Shown piece after piece: positions 43,429-53,678 of a stretch of 64,000 bases of DNA. Every line of letters begins with the position of its first letter. Position 1 is the stretch's first letter. A model generated the notes under the pieces. The model saw only the letters and a program-made list of their open reading frames with translations. It was not told where the DNA came from and ran no database searches. The translations under genes and the position numbers were made by a program. The DNA comes from Sphingomonas sp. CBMAI 2297 (GTDB taxonomy: Bacteria; Pseudomonadota; Alphaproteobacteria; Sphingomonadales; Sphingomonadaceae), in the NCBI RefSeq assembly GCF_029870595.1, contig NZ_JAPDIR010000016.1:1-64000 (forward strand). Reading direction: 5' to 3'.

Positions 43429-43860
43429 ATGGCCAACCTTAGAAACTTCGTGAATCCTGCCCTGAACGAGGGCGAGACGTTCGACGTATATCTCAATCGC
43501 TTCCCCCAGATCGGCTCCGGCAAGGCCAATGCGCTCGTGCCGCTATTCGCCAGCTTCGCCATCGATGCCTCGGTACTCGGCCATCCGATCAAAGGTAACA
43601 TCGAAATCCAGATGCCCGATCTCAGCCCCTCGGGCACCTGCCTGATCAGTTTCCTCGGGGCCCAGCACAAGGCGCCCTATACCACCGGCGGCGGCAAGCT
43701 GCAGATCCAGGCTCCCGGCCGCACCGTCACCTTATATGGGGGCGACAAGCAATGGAGCTGGATCGACGTCAGCGGCGTGCCGGGCTCGATCGGCATCTGG
43801 CCGACCAGCCATGTGCTGCGGGACGAAGACGAAGTGGATCTTGCCGGCGCGGAAGCCTGA
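43429..43860 (+). CDS. Hypothetical protein under a strong, operator-bearing promoter
   Basis: A 143-residue acidic, soluble protein with no signal peptide. The ATG at 43429 has GAGGAG 7 bases before it. The sequence suggests a beta-rich fold (FDVYLNRFPQIG, then alternating strands IEIQMPDLSPSGTCLISFLG), with Gly and aromatic residues near the C-terminus (WSWIDVSGVPGSIGIWPTS). I recognise no family. It stands alone between two terminators and has a promoter with an operator-like inverted repeat, so it is probably inducible and well expressed. Confidence 0.7.
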   Translation: MANLRNFVNPALNEGETFDVYLNRFPQIGSGKANALVPLFASFAIDASVLGHPIKGNIEIQMPDLSPSGTCLISFLGAQHKAPYTTGGGKLQIQAPGRTVTLYGGDKQWSWIDVSGVPGSIGIWPTSHVLRDEDEVDLAGAEA

Positions 43861-43871
43861 GTTTCCCCCGA

Positions 43872-43900
43872 TTCCCCCGGCATGGGTCGCGCCGGGGGAA
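43872..43900 (+). terminator. Terminator after the hypothetical gene
   Basis: Ten-base perfect stem (TTCCCCCGGC / GCCGGGGGAA) with a nine-base loop, 12 bases past the stop codon. Confidence 0.65.
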
Positions 43901-43966
43901 TTGCGCACCCCCTCTCCTCTCCCCTTGCCGCCCCGCACGAAATCGGGGAAAAGCGCGCAGAAAAAG

Positions 43967-43981
43967 GTCAGCACTGCTGAC
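43967..43981 (+). promoter_or_regulatory. Palindrome upstream of ivd
   Basis: Perfect 7-base arms GTCAGCA / TGCTGAC around one C, 23 bases before the ivd start codon. It may be an operator or a leader hairpin. Confidence 0.4.
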
Positions 43982-44004
43982 GCGCATATCCCGGAGAGAG
44001 ACCC

Positions 44005-45159
44005 ATGGATCCCACGCTCGATTTCAGCCTCGGCGAGACCGCCGACATGATCCGCGAGACGACGCAGCGCTTCGCGAAGGAGCGCATCGAGCCGCTCGCC
44101 GCCAGGATCGACGCGGAGGACTGGTTTCCCAAGGCCGAGCTGTGGCCGGCGATGGGCGAGCTCGGCCTGCACGGCATCACCGTCGAGGAGGAATGGGGCG
44201 GCCTGGGCCTGGGCTATCTCGAGCATGTCGTCGCGCAGGAGGAAGTCGCCCGCGCATCGGCTTCGATCGGATTGAGCTACGGCGCCCATTCGAACCTGTG
44301 CGTCAACCAGATCCGCCGCTGGGCCAATCCCGAGCAGAAGGCCAAATATCTTCCCAAGCTGATCTCGGGCGAGCATGTCGGGTCGCTCGCCATGTCCGAG
44401 GCGGGCGCCGGCTCGGACGTCGTCTCGATGAAGCTGCGCGCCGAGCGGACCGATCGCGGCTATGTGCTCAACGGCACCAAGTTCTGGATCACCAACGCGG
44501 CCTATGCGGACACGCTGGTCGTCTATGCCAAGACGGGCGAAGGCTCGCGCGGCATCACCACCTTCCTGATCGAGAAGGACATGCCCGGCTTCTCGATCGG
44601 CCAGAAGATCGACAAGATGGGCATGCGCGGCTCGCCCACCGCCGAGTTGGTGTTCGACGATTGCGAGGTTCCGGAAGAGAATGTCATGGGCCCGCTCAAC
44701 GGCGGCGTCGGCGTGCTGATGTCGGGCCTGGACTATGAGCGCACCGTGCTCGCCGGCATCCAGCTCGGCATCATGCAGGCCTGTCTCGACGTCGTGCTGC
44801 CCTATATCCGCGAGCGCAGGCAGTTCGGCCAGCCGATCGGCCATTTCCAGCTGATGCAGGCCAAGGTGGCGGACATGTACGTCGCGCTGAACAGCGCCCG
44901 CGCCTATGTCTATGCCGTGGCGAAGAGCTGCGACGCCGGCAAGACCACGCGCTTCGACGCGGCCGGCGCAATCCTGCTCGCCTCGGAGAATGCCGTGAAG
45001 GTGTCGCTCGAGGCGATCCAGGCGCTGGGCGGCGCCGGCTATACCAAGGACTGGCCGGTCGAGCGCTTCGCCCGCGACGCCAAGCTGCTCGACATCGGCG
45101 CCGGCACCAACGAGATCCGCCGCATGCTGATCGGACGCGAGCTGATCGGGGCGGCATGA
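44005..45159 (+). CDS. ivd: Isovaleryl-CoA dehydrogenase
   Basis: FAD-dependent acyl-CoA dehydrogenase that oxidises isovaleryl-CoA to 3-methylcrotonyl-CoA in leucine breakdown. The 384 residues have the FAD signatures MSEAGAGSDVVSMKL and QALGGAGYTKDWPVERFARDAK. The catalytic base is placed as in isovaleryl-CoA dehydrogenases, in GLDYERTVLAG near residue 245, not at the C-terminal position of short/medium-chain enzymes. GGAGA lies 8 bases before the ATG. Its product is the substrate of MccA/MccB encoded downstream. The next gene overlaps by four bases. Confidence 0.95.
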   Translation: MDPTLDFSLGETADMIRETTQRFAKERIEPLAARIDAEDWFPKAELWPAMGELGLHGITVEEEWGGLGLGYLEHVVAQEEVARASASIGLSYGAHSNLCVNQIRRWANPEQKAKYLPKLISGEHVGSLAMSEAGAGSDVVSMKLRAERTDRGYVLNGTKFWITNAAYADTLVVYAKTGEGSRGITTFLIEKDMPGFSIGQKIDKMGMRGSPTAELVFDDCEVPEENVMGPLNGGVGVLMSGLDYERTVLAGIQLGIMQACLDVVLPYIRERRQFGQPIGHFQLMQAKVADMYVALNSARAYVYAVAKSCDAGKTTRFDAAGAILLASENAVKVSLEAIQALGGAGYTKDWPVERFARDAKLLDIGAGTNEIRRMLIGRELIGAA

Positions 45160-45524
45160 GGCTGCTCCGCATCCTGGGCGTGATCGGCGCGATCCTGCTG
45201 ATGGCGGGCGAAGCCTATCGTTCCTGGGGTGCCGGCCGGCCGGTGGTGTTCTGGATGGACGACATGCTGGCCGGCACGATGATGATCGCCGCGGCGATAC
45301 TTGTCGGCCGCCAGAGCTTCGCCACCCGCAGCTTCTTCGCGGCAAGCTGGGGCGTCGCGGTGGGCATGCTTTATGGCAGCTTCTTCGGGAAACTCTACGA
45401 TCCGGCGAACGGCCATCCCGGCAATTTCTCGATCGGCCTGCTGACCTGGCTGGTCGGCATCGCCTTCGTGCTCGCGATCGGCGGGCTGATCGCGAGCATC
45501 CTGCTGCCCAATCCGCGACGGTGA
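45156..45524 (+). CDS. Small inner-membrane hypothetical protein
   Basis: A 122-residue protein with four hydrophobic segments (about 5-22, 32-50, 58-75 and 95-118), so probably a four-helix membrane protein. It starts within the ivd stop (ATGA), so it is translated with ivd. No known family is evident, and no residues suggest catalysis. Its presence with ivd may be positional only. A terminator follows. Confidence 0.75.
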   Translation: MRLLRILGVIGAILLMAGEAYRSWGAGRPVVFWMDDMLAGTMMIAAAILVGRQSFATRSFFAASWGVAVGMLYGSFFGKLYDPANGHPGNFSIGLLTWLVGIAFVLAIGGLIASILLPNPRR

Positions 45525-45531
45525 CCGGTGA

Positions 45532-45559
45532 ACCTCCCCGGGGCCAGGCCCGGGGAGGT
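45532..45559. terminator. Bidirectional terminator
   Basis: Long GC-rich stem (ACCTCCCCGGGG / CCCGGGGAGGT type) between two convergent genes, 7 bases after the plus-strand stop and 8 bases past the minus-strand M13 stop. Confidence 0.7.
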
Positions 45560-45567
45560 CGCGGGAA

Positions 45568-47637
45568 CTACCAGATCTTCACGCGCTTGTCGGGCGCAAG
45601 GTACAGCTTCTCGCCCGGCTGCACGTTGAACGCCGGATACCATGCGTCGAGGTTGCGCACGGTGAAGGCGCGCCAGCGGCCCGGCGCGTGCGGGTCGGTC
45701 GCCACTTCGGCGCGCAACGCCTCCTGGCGCTGCTTCTCGCGCCAGCTCTGGGCATAAGCGAGGAAGAAGCGCTGGTCGCCGGTCAGCCCGTTGATCACCG
45801 GCGCCTCCTTGCCCTTGAGCGAGGCATGATAGGCCTCGTAGGACGCGGTCAGCCCCGCCACGTCGGCGATGTTCTCCGCCAGCACCTGCTTGCCGTTGAG
45901 GAACAGGCCCGGCAGCACCTCATAGGCGCTGTACTGCGCCGCCAGCGCCGCGCTGGCTTCCTGGAAGTGCTTCAGGTCCTCCGGCGTCCACCAGTTGCGC
46001 AGCTTGCCGGCGCTGTCGAAGCTCGACCCCGTATTGTCGAAGCTGTGGCTGATCTCATGGCCGATCGTCGCGCCGATCGAGCCGTAATTGGCCGCCGCGT
46101 CGGATTTGGGATCGTAGAAGGGCGCCTGCAGGATCGCCGCCGGGAAGTTGAGCGCGTTCTGCAGCGGCAGGTTCACGGCATTCACCGTCTGCGGCGTCAT
46201 CCACCATTCGCCCTTGTCGACCGGCTTGCCGATCTTGGCGAGCTGGTGCCGCGTCTCGGCCTTCTCGGCGCGCTGCAGGTTGCCGACCGGGTCGTCCGCC
46301 TTCACCTCGAGCGAGGCATAGTCGCGCCACGCCTCCGGATAGCCGACGCCGACGCGCATCGTCTCGATCTTCTTGCGCGCCTCGGCCTTGGTCGCCTCGT
46401 CCATCCAGCTGAGGCCGGCGACGCGCTTGTCGAACGCCGCCTTGATGTTCGCCACCATGTTCTGGATGTCGGCCTTGGACGAGGCCGGGAAATAGTCCTT
46501 CACATAAAGCTGGCCGACCGCGTCGCCCAGATTGTTGTTGACGCTGGCGATGGCGCGCTTCTCGCGCGGGCGCATCGCCTGCTGGCCGCGCAGCTGCTTC
46601 GAGAAGAAGTCGAAGCTCGCCTGGTCGAACTTCGCCGGCAGCGCCGCGGTCACCTGGTTGATCTGGTGGAAGGCCAGCCAGTCCTGCCAGGCCTCGATCG
46701 GCTCGCTCTCGACCAGCTTGGCGAGCTTCGCCGTGGTGGCCGGATGCCAGACGATGAACTCCTGCTGCCCGCCCAGCCCGGCGGCGTTCCAGAAGCCGTC
46801 CCAGTCGATCCCCGGCGCCTTGGCCGCGAAATCGGCCTTTTTCCACCAATTGTCGGCCTTCTGCACGTCCTGGCTGGCGACGATGTCGGTATGCGCGGTG
46901 GCGATCTTGGTCTCGAGGTCGAAGACCCGCGCGGCGCGCGCCGCCGGATCGCTCATGCCCGCCAGCGTGAAGACCTTGAGCAGATAGGCCTTGTAGCCGT
47001 CGCGCGCCTTGGCCATCGCCTCGGTCTTCGAGAGATAATAGTCGCGATCCTCGAGCCCGAGGCCGCCCTGCAGCACATAGGGCACGGCCTGGTCGGGCTT
47101 GTCGAGCGCCTGGCTCACCCACAGGCCGAACAGGTTCTCGGTGTGGAAATTGGTCGCGTTGAGCGGATCGACATCGGCGCGGATATTGCCGCCCAGCATC
47201 GCCGAGAGCGCATGCTTGTCCTTCAGCGCGGCGATGGCGTCCAGCACGGGCTTGAGCGGCATCAGCCCGCGCGCCTCGATCCCGGCGGTGTCGGTATAGG
47301 CCTTGTACCAGTCGGCGATCCGCCGCTGATCGGTGCCGGTGGCGGCATCGGCCTTCAGCGCGGCGTCGATGATCGCCTTGTTGTTCGCCTCGGCCTTGTT
47401 GAACACGTCGAGGAACATGCCGGTGATGACGCGATCGGCCGGAATCTCGGTCTTCGCGCGCCAGCCGCCATTGGCATATTCCTCGAAATCGTCACCCGGC
47501 TTCACCTGCTTGTCGAGCCCGACCAGGTCGACGCCGACGCCGGTGCCGGCCGCGGCGGTCGTGCCGGTACCGGGGCCCGAGGGGGTGCAGGCGGTGGTCG
47601 CGAGCAATGCCGCGACGAGGAGCGTGTAAGTCTTCAA
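45568..47637 (-). CDS. M13-family metallopeptidase lipoprotein (neprilysin-like), copy 2
   Basis: A 689-residue exported zinc endopeptidase and paralogue of the gene at 29341. The lipobox TTAC (Cys17) follows a short signal sequence. The zinc motif is in TIGHEISHSFDNTG near residue 521, and the downstream Glu is in LAENIADVAGL. The C-terminus PDKRVKIW is nearly the same as in the other copy, but the linker and N-terminal part differ. It lies between ivd and mccB on the other strand and has no clear link to leucine degradation. Confidence 0.93.
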   Translation of the reverse strand: MKTYTLLVAALLATTACTPSGPGTGTTAAAGTGVGVDLVGLDKQVKPGDDFEEYANGGWRAKTEIPADRVITGMFLDVFNKAEANNKAIIDAALKADAATGTDQRRIADWYKAYTDTAGIEARGLMPLKPVLDAIAALKDKHALSAMLGGNIRADVDPLNATNFHTENLFGLWVSQALDKPDQAVPYVLQGGLGLEDRDYYLSKTEAMAKARDGYKAYLLKVFTLAGMSDPAARAARVFDLETKIATAHTDIVASQDVQKADNWWKKADFAAKAPGIDWDGFWNAAGLGGQQEFIVWHPATTAKLAKLVESEPIEAWQDWLAFHQINQVTAALPAKFDQASFDFFSKQLRGQQAMRPREKRAIASVNNNLGDAVGQLYVKDYFPASSKADIQNMVANIKAAFDKRVAGLSWMDEATKAEARKKIETMRVGVGYPEAWRDYASLEVKADDPVGNLQRAEKAETRHQLAKIGKPVDKGEWWMTPQTVNAVNLPLQNALNFPAAILQAPFYDPKSDAAANYGSIGATIGHEISHSFDNTGSSFDSAGKLRNWWTPEDLKHFQEASAALAAQYSAYEVLPGLFLNGKQVLAENIADVAGLTASYEAYHASLKGKEAPVINGLTGDQRFFLAYAQSWREKQRQEALRAEVATDPHAPGRWRAFTVRNLDAWYPAFNVQPGEKLYLAPDKRVKIW

Positions 47638-47764
47638 GCCGACTCTCCCGTATTACTGTATGACAAGAGCGCTACTCCTGCGCGCTGCTTTGCGCCAGCA
47701 CCTTCCCATGCCCGCCCGGCCAGTGTAGGGAAGGGAAAACTAGGACAGGAAGGATGCCCTATCT

Positions 47765-49366
47765 ATGAGCGCCCCGGTGCTCGATTCGAGGGTTGCGGCG
47801 GACAGCGCGGATTTCCGCGCCCGTGCCGCGCACAATCGCGCCTTGGCGGAGCGGCTTCGCGCCGATGTCGCCCGGGCGGCGCTCGGCGGCAGCGAAGCCG
47901 CCCGTGAACGCCATGCCGGCCGCGGCAAGCTGCTCCCGCGCGAGCGCGTGGAGCGGCTGCTCGATCCCGGCGCCCCCTTTCTCGAGATCGGCCAGCTCGC
48001 CGCCTGCGACATGTACGAGGGCGAGGTTCCCGGTGCCGGCATGATCGCCGGCATCGGCCGGGTCTCCGGGCGCACCGTGATGATCGTCTGCAACGATGCG
48101 ACGGTGAAGGGCGGCACCTATTATCCGATGACGGTGAAGAAGCATCTCCGTGCCCAGGAGATCGCCGAGCAGAACCGCCTGCCCTGCATCTACCTGGTCG
48201 ATTCGGGCGGCGCCAACCTGCCCCACCAGGCCGAGGTCTTCCCCGATCGCGACCATTTCGGCCGCATCTTCTTCAACCAGGCCAACATGTCGGCCAAGGG
48301 CATCCCGCAGATCGCCTGCGTGATGGGCAGCTGCACGGCCGGCGGCGCCTATGTCCCCGCCATGTCCGACGAGACGGTGATCGTCCGCGAGCAGGGCACG
48401 ATCTTCCTCGCCGGCCCGCCGCTGGTGAAGGCCGCCACGGGCGAAGTCATCTCGGCGGAAGACCTGGGCGGCGGCGACCTCCATGCGCGCAAGTCAGGCG
48501 TGGTCGATCACCTCGCCGAGAATGACGAACATGCGCTGACCATCGTCCGCGACATCGTCAGCCACCTGCCCGCCGATCGCACGCCCGATATCGCGCTGCT
48601 CGATCCGCGCGCGCCGAAATATGACGCGGAAGAGCTGTACGGCATCGTCCCCGAGGACGTCCGCGCGCCCTATGATGTGCACGAGGTCATCGCCCGCATC
48701 ACCGACGGCAGCGAATTCCACGAGTTCAAATCGCTCTACGGCACCTCGCTGGTCTGCGGCTTCGCGCATATCTGGGGCATGCCAGTGGGCATCATCGCCA
48801 ATAATGGCGTGCTGTTCAGCGAGAGCGCGCAGAAGGGTGCGCACTTCATCGAGCTGGCCTGCCAGCGCCGCATCCCGCTGCTCTTCCTCCAGAACATCTC
48901 CGGCTTCATGGTCGGTGGCAAATATGAGGCGGAAGGCATTGCGAAACATGGCGCGAAGCTGGTCACCGCCGTCGCTACCGCCACGGTGCCCAAGATCACC
49001 GTGCTGATCGGCGGCAGCTTCGGCGCCGGCAATTACGGCATGTGCGGCAGGGCCTATTCGCCCCGCTTCCTGTTCACCTGGCCCAACAGCCGCATCTCGG
49101 TGATGGGTGGCGAGCAGGCCGCATCGGTGCTCGCCACCGTCCACCGCGACGCCGAGAAATGGACGCCGGAGGAAACCGAGGCCTTCAAGGCGCCGATCCG
49201 CCAGCGCTATGAGGATGAGGGCAATCCGTGGCACGCCACCGCGCGCCTGTGGGACGACGGCATCATCGATCCGGCCCAGACGCGCGACGTGCTCGGCATC
49301 GCGCTCGCCGCGACGCTGAACGCGCCGATTCCGGAGCGCCCGGCCTTCGGCGTGTTCCGGATGTGA
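47765..49366 (+). CDS. mccB: Methylcrotonoyl-CoA carboxylase, carboxyltransferase (beta) subunit
   Basis: Transfers carboxyl from biotin to 3-methylcrotonyl-CoA, giving 3-methylglutaconyl-CoA in leucine catabolism. The 533 residues form the two crotonase-like halves. Typical blocks are IYLVDSGGANLPHQAEVFPDRDHFGRIFFNQA near residue 142, MGSCTAGGAYVPAMSDE near residue 187, and GSFGAGNYGMCGRAYSPRFLF near residue 417. The ribosome binding site (AGGAAGG) lies further upstream than usual. MccA is encoded 1.9 kb downstream on the same strand, after three small genes of other function. Confidence 0.96.
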   Translation: MSAPVLDSRVAADSADFRARAAHNRALAERLRADVARAALGGSEAARERHAGRGKLLPRERVERLLDPGAPFLEIGQLAACDMYEGEVPGAGMIAGIGRVSGRTVMIVCNDATVKGGTYYPMTVKKHLRAQEIAEQNRLPCIYLVDSGGANLPHQAEVFPDRDHFGRIFFNQANMSAKGIPQIACVMGSCTAGGAYVPAMSDETVIVREQGTIFLAGPPLVKAATGEVISAEDLGGGDLHARKSGVVDHLAENDEHALTIVRDIVSHLPADRTPDIALLDPRAPKYDAEELYGIVPEDVRAPYDVHEVIARITDGSEFHEFKSLYGTSLVCGFAHIWGMPVGIIANNGVLFSESAQKGAHFIELACQRRIPLLFLQNISGFMVGGKYEAEGIAKHGAKLVTAVATATVPKITVLIGGSFGAGNYGMCGRAYSPRFLFTWPNSRISVMGGEQAASVLATVHRDAEKWTPEETEAFKAPIRQRYEDEGNPWHATARLWDDGIIDPAQTRDVLGIALAATLNAPIPERPAFGVFRM

Positions 49367-49406
49367 ATTCATGCAACACTGAAATCGCTAACGGGGGGAG
49401 GCGAAT

Positions 49407-50204
49407 TTGCAGCGAGACTATGCACCCATCATGAACCTGGCGCTCGAACTCGAGGGCACCGATCCCGGCGATCACGCACGGCGTGACGAGACCGAAGGCC
49501 GCTATCGGGCGGCGATCGGCAGCTTCGTCGAACAGCTGGTCGCGGAGCGGAGATCCGCCGATGCGGCGACGCGTGCGGTCAACGACGACCTGGACGAGAT
49601 TTCCGCGCTCTCCGCCGCCGAGCTTCATTCGACCTACGACAGAATACGCTACGATCTGTTGAACCAGATCGAGGAGGTGGCAGGTCCATCGCCCTGGCAG
49701 CGCGCCGCCCAGAAGCGCCTGGTAGGCCTTGGCGGCGTGGTGCTCGTGGTCCTTCTCGTCGCCGGCTATTTCGGCTTGCGTCAGTATAACCTGACTCCGG
49801 TGACGGCGCCGCTCGAGACCCGCGCCGGACTGGAGCAGCGGGCCAATGCGCTCGCCAAGGTGCTCCACTACGAGTCCTGGGCAAGCGGGCGACGCGGCAT
49901 GATCAAGAACCTCCTGCTCTGGCCGTTCGAACCGCTCCCGGAAGAAGTGGCCGGTGCCCGCGAGCTTTCCAGCGTCGCGCTTACCGGCGCCGCCAAGCTG
50001 GTGGAGCTTCGCGAGGCATGCGGCCTGCAGCTCGGCAGCGGGGATCAGGCACTGACGCCGCAGGAATATGGCGTGCTGAACAAGGTTTCGGATCATCTGC
50101 GCAACAAGGCGTCGCAATGGCGCGACCCGCCGGTTCTGACCGTGCTCGATCCGATCCGGTCGAGCTATCCCTGCCCCGAGCCGGCCGCGCAAACGCGACA
50201 TTGA
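49407..50204 (+). CDS. Hypothetical protein with one membrane segment
   Basis: A 265-residue protein. The TTG at 49407 is preferred because a strong GGGGGGAGG site lies 5 bases before it; the first ATG is 24 bases further on. An acidic, helical N-terminal part (1-95) is followed by a single membrane segment (about 108-127, VGLGGVVLVVLLVAGYFGL) and a second soluble part with two cysteines. No family is recognised. It is placed between mccB and mccA but has no evident link to them. Confidence 0.7.
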   Translation: MQRDYAPIMNLALELEGTDPGDHARRDETEGRYRAAIGSFVEQLVAERRSADAATRAVNDDLDEISALSAAELHSTYDRIRYDLLNQIEEVAGPSPWQRAAQKRLVGLGGVVLVVLLVAGYFGLRQYNLTPVTAPLETRAGLEQRANALAKVLHYESWASGRRGMIKNLLLWPFEPLPEEVAGARELSSVALTGAAKLVELREACGLQLGSGDQALTPQEYGVLNKVSDHLRNKASQWRDPPVLTVLDPIRSSYPCPEPAAQTRH

Positions 50205-50258
50205 CCATGCACCTGCTCCCTCGCGTAACCTGCGCGAGGGAGCCTCGAAGGATCCGCC

Positions 50259-50762
50259 ATGAAACCTCTCTTCGCAGCCCTCGCCCTCCTCGCCCCGCTC
50301 CCGGCACTTGCCCAGACCACGCCCACGCCCAGGCTGCCCCCGGCCAACCCGCTGCCCTATGAGGATGCCGAGGCCGCGGCCGTGATGACTCCGATCAACG
50401 CCATGTTCGCCGGCCTGGCCGCGCGGGACGGCGCCGCGGTCCTCGCCCAGACCCGGCCCGAGGGCGGCGCCACTGTCGCGATCGAGAAGCCCGACGGCAG
50501 CCGCGTCATCCGCCATCTCAGCTGGGCCGAGTTCGCCGCCGGGATCAAGCCGGGATCCGAGAAGCTCGAGGAGCGCAGCTCGCTGCCGGCGATCGAAGTG
50601 GACGGCGACATCGCCATGGTCTGGGCGCCCTATGTCTTCCTGATCGACGGCAAGGCCCATCATTGCGGGATCAACCATTTCGACCTGGTCCGCGAGAATG
50701 CGTCGTGGAAGGTGCTCAACGTCACCTGGTCGCAGCGCACCACCGGTTGCGCCGCGCGATGA
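50259..50762 (+). CDS. Exported NTF2/SnoaL-like protein
   Basis: A 167-residue protein with a signal peptide (MKPLFAALALLAPLPALAQ) and a Pro-rich linker. The remainder fits the NTF2-like (DUF4440/SnoaL) cone fold: an N-terminal helix, then GGATVAIEKPDG, and a strand pattern DIAMVWAPYVFLIDGKAHHCGINHFDLVRENASWKVLNVTW. Members bind small molecules or act as enzymes. No catalytic residues can be assigned. The stop overlaps the next start by four bases (ATGA). Confidence 0.8.
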   Translation: MKPLFAALALLAPLPALAQTTPTPRLPPANPLPYEDAEAAAVMTPINAMFAGLAARDGAAVLAQTRPEGGATVAIEKPDGSRVIRHLSWAEFAAGIKPGSEKLEERSSLPAIEVDGDIAMVWAPYVFLIDGKAHHCGINHFDLVRENASWKVLNVTWSQRTTGCAAR

Positions 50763-51082
50763 GCCGCGACACGCTCTTCCTGCTCGAGCACGAATTCGCC
50801 GATCCCGCCCTTGGCGGCCAACGGGTCTTCTATTGCCGGGACTGCATGATCATCGAAGGCCTGCTCGCCACCTTCCCGGAGCGCGCCGCCGATATCGAAG
50901 TGGTCCGCGTCGCCTGGCCGCGCCCGCGCGCCGCGGTGGTGGCGGCGATCGGTGCGGAGAACCAGAATCTTCCCGCGCTCGCCTGGACGCGGGAGGACGG
51001 CAGCGCCGGCTTCGTCAACGAGATCGAGGCACTGCTCGCGGCCCTGGCCGAGCGGCACGGCTTTCCGGAGCGGCATCCGTGA
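50759..51082 (+). CDS. DUF3088 family protein
   Basis: A 107-residue soluble protein. The start MSRDTLFLLEHEFADP and the CRDC motif (in VFYCRDCMIIEGLLATFPE near residue 27) match DUF3088, a small thioredoxin-fold-like family of unknown function with a CxxC. It is translated with the NTF2-like gene. MccA follows after a 154-bp gap, which holds a TTCGTAAACTTC segment and no other visible gene. Confidence 0.78.
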   Translation: MSRDTLFLLEHEFADPALGGQRVFYCRDCMIIEGLLATFPERAADIEVVRVAWPRPRAAVVAAIGAENQNLPALAWTREDGSAGFVNEIEALLAALAERHGFPERHP

Positions 51083-51236
51083 TTTCCGCTTCCCAGATAG
51101 GATTTCGCGTGTTTCCACCGGCAACGATGCAGCGCAGCCTTCGCCTCGCCATTCTCCGGTCTTCGCGGCCGGCGCTCGAGGCGGGGATTCGGAGGTTCCA
51201 TAGCCTAAACTTCGTAAACTTCCGCGAGGCCGCCCG

Positions 51237-53108
<1,872 letters not shown>

Positions 53109-53117
53109 CCCCCATCC

Positions 53118-53203
53118 GTCACCCTGAAACTGTTTCAGGGTCCAACTCTCCTCGAGCGATATCGCTTGTGGTGCTTTGGATGCTGAAACAGGTTCAGCAT
53201 GAC
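53118..53203. repeat. REP-like inverted pair between mccA and the MaoC gene
   Basis: Arms at 53118-53144 and 53177-53203 match as inverted copies at about 22 of 27 positions (core CTGAA-CTGTTTCAG). Each arm is itself a palindrome. The ATG at 53199 lies inside the right arm and is unlikely to be the true start of the next gene. Confidence 0.65.
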
Positions 53204-53222
53204 CAAGAAAGAGGCGGAACGA

Positions 53223-53678
53223 ATGGCAGGCAGATATTTCGACGCGTGGCAGGTCGGCGACATGGTCGTCCACGAACTCCGCCGCACCGTGACGGAGACG
53301 GACAATCTCCTCTTCTCGACGATGACGCACAACACCCAGCCGCTCCACCTCGATGCCGAGGCGGCGCGGGCGAGCGAGTTCGGCCAGATCCTCGTCAACG
53401 GCACCTTCACCTTCAGCCTGATGGTGGGGATCACGGTGGGCGACACCACGGCGGGCACGCTGGTCGCCAATCTCGGCTATGACGCGCTGCGCATGCCGAA
53501 GCCCGTCTTCATCGGCGACACGTTGCGGGCGGAAAGCGAAGTGACCGAAGTCCGCCCCAGCAAGTCGCGCCCCGGCCAGGGCATCGTCACCTGGCGGCAT
53601 CGCATGCGCAACCAGCGCGACGAGATCGTCTGCGAATGCCTGCGCTCCGCCCTGCTCAAGAGCCGGCCGGCGACGTGA
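53223..53678 (+). CDS. MaoC-like (R)-specific enoyl-CoA hydratase/dehydratase
   Basis: A 151-residue hot-dog-fold protein. The signature NTQPLHLDAEAARASEFGQILVNGTFTFSLM near residue 39 contains the Asp and His of the MaoC hydratase motif. A catalytic role in CoA-ester hydration is likely. The ATG at 53223 follows GAGGCGG by about 5 bases. The upstream ATG sits in a repeat. Its stop overlaps the next start by three bases. Location after mccA suggests a step in acyl-CoA or leucine breakdown, but methylglutaconyl-CoA hydratases belong to another family, so the exact step is open. Confidence 0.88.
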   Translation: MAGRYFDAWQVGDMVVHELRRTVTETDNLLFSTMTHNTQPLHLDAEAARASEFGQILVNGTFTFSLMVGITVGDTTAGTLVANLGYDALRMPKPVFIGDTLRAESEVTEVRPSKSRPGQGIVTWRHRMRNQRDEIVCECLRSALLKSRPAT

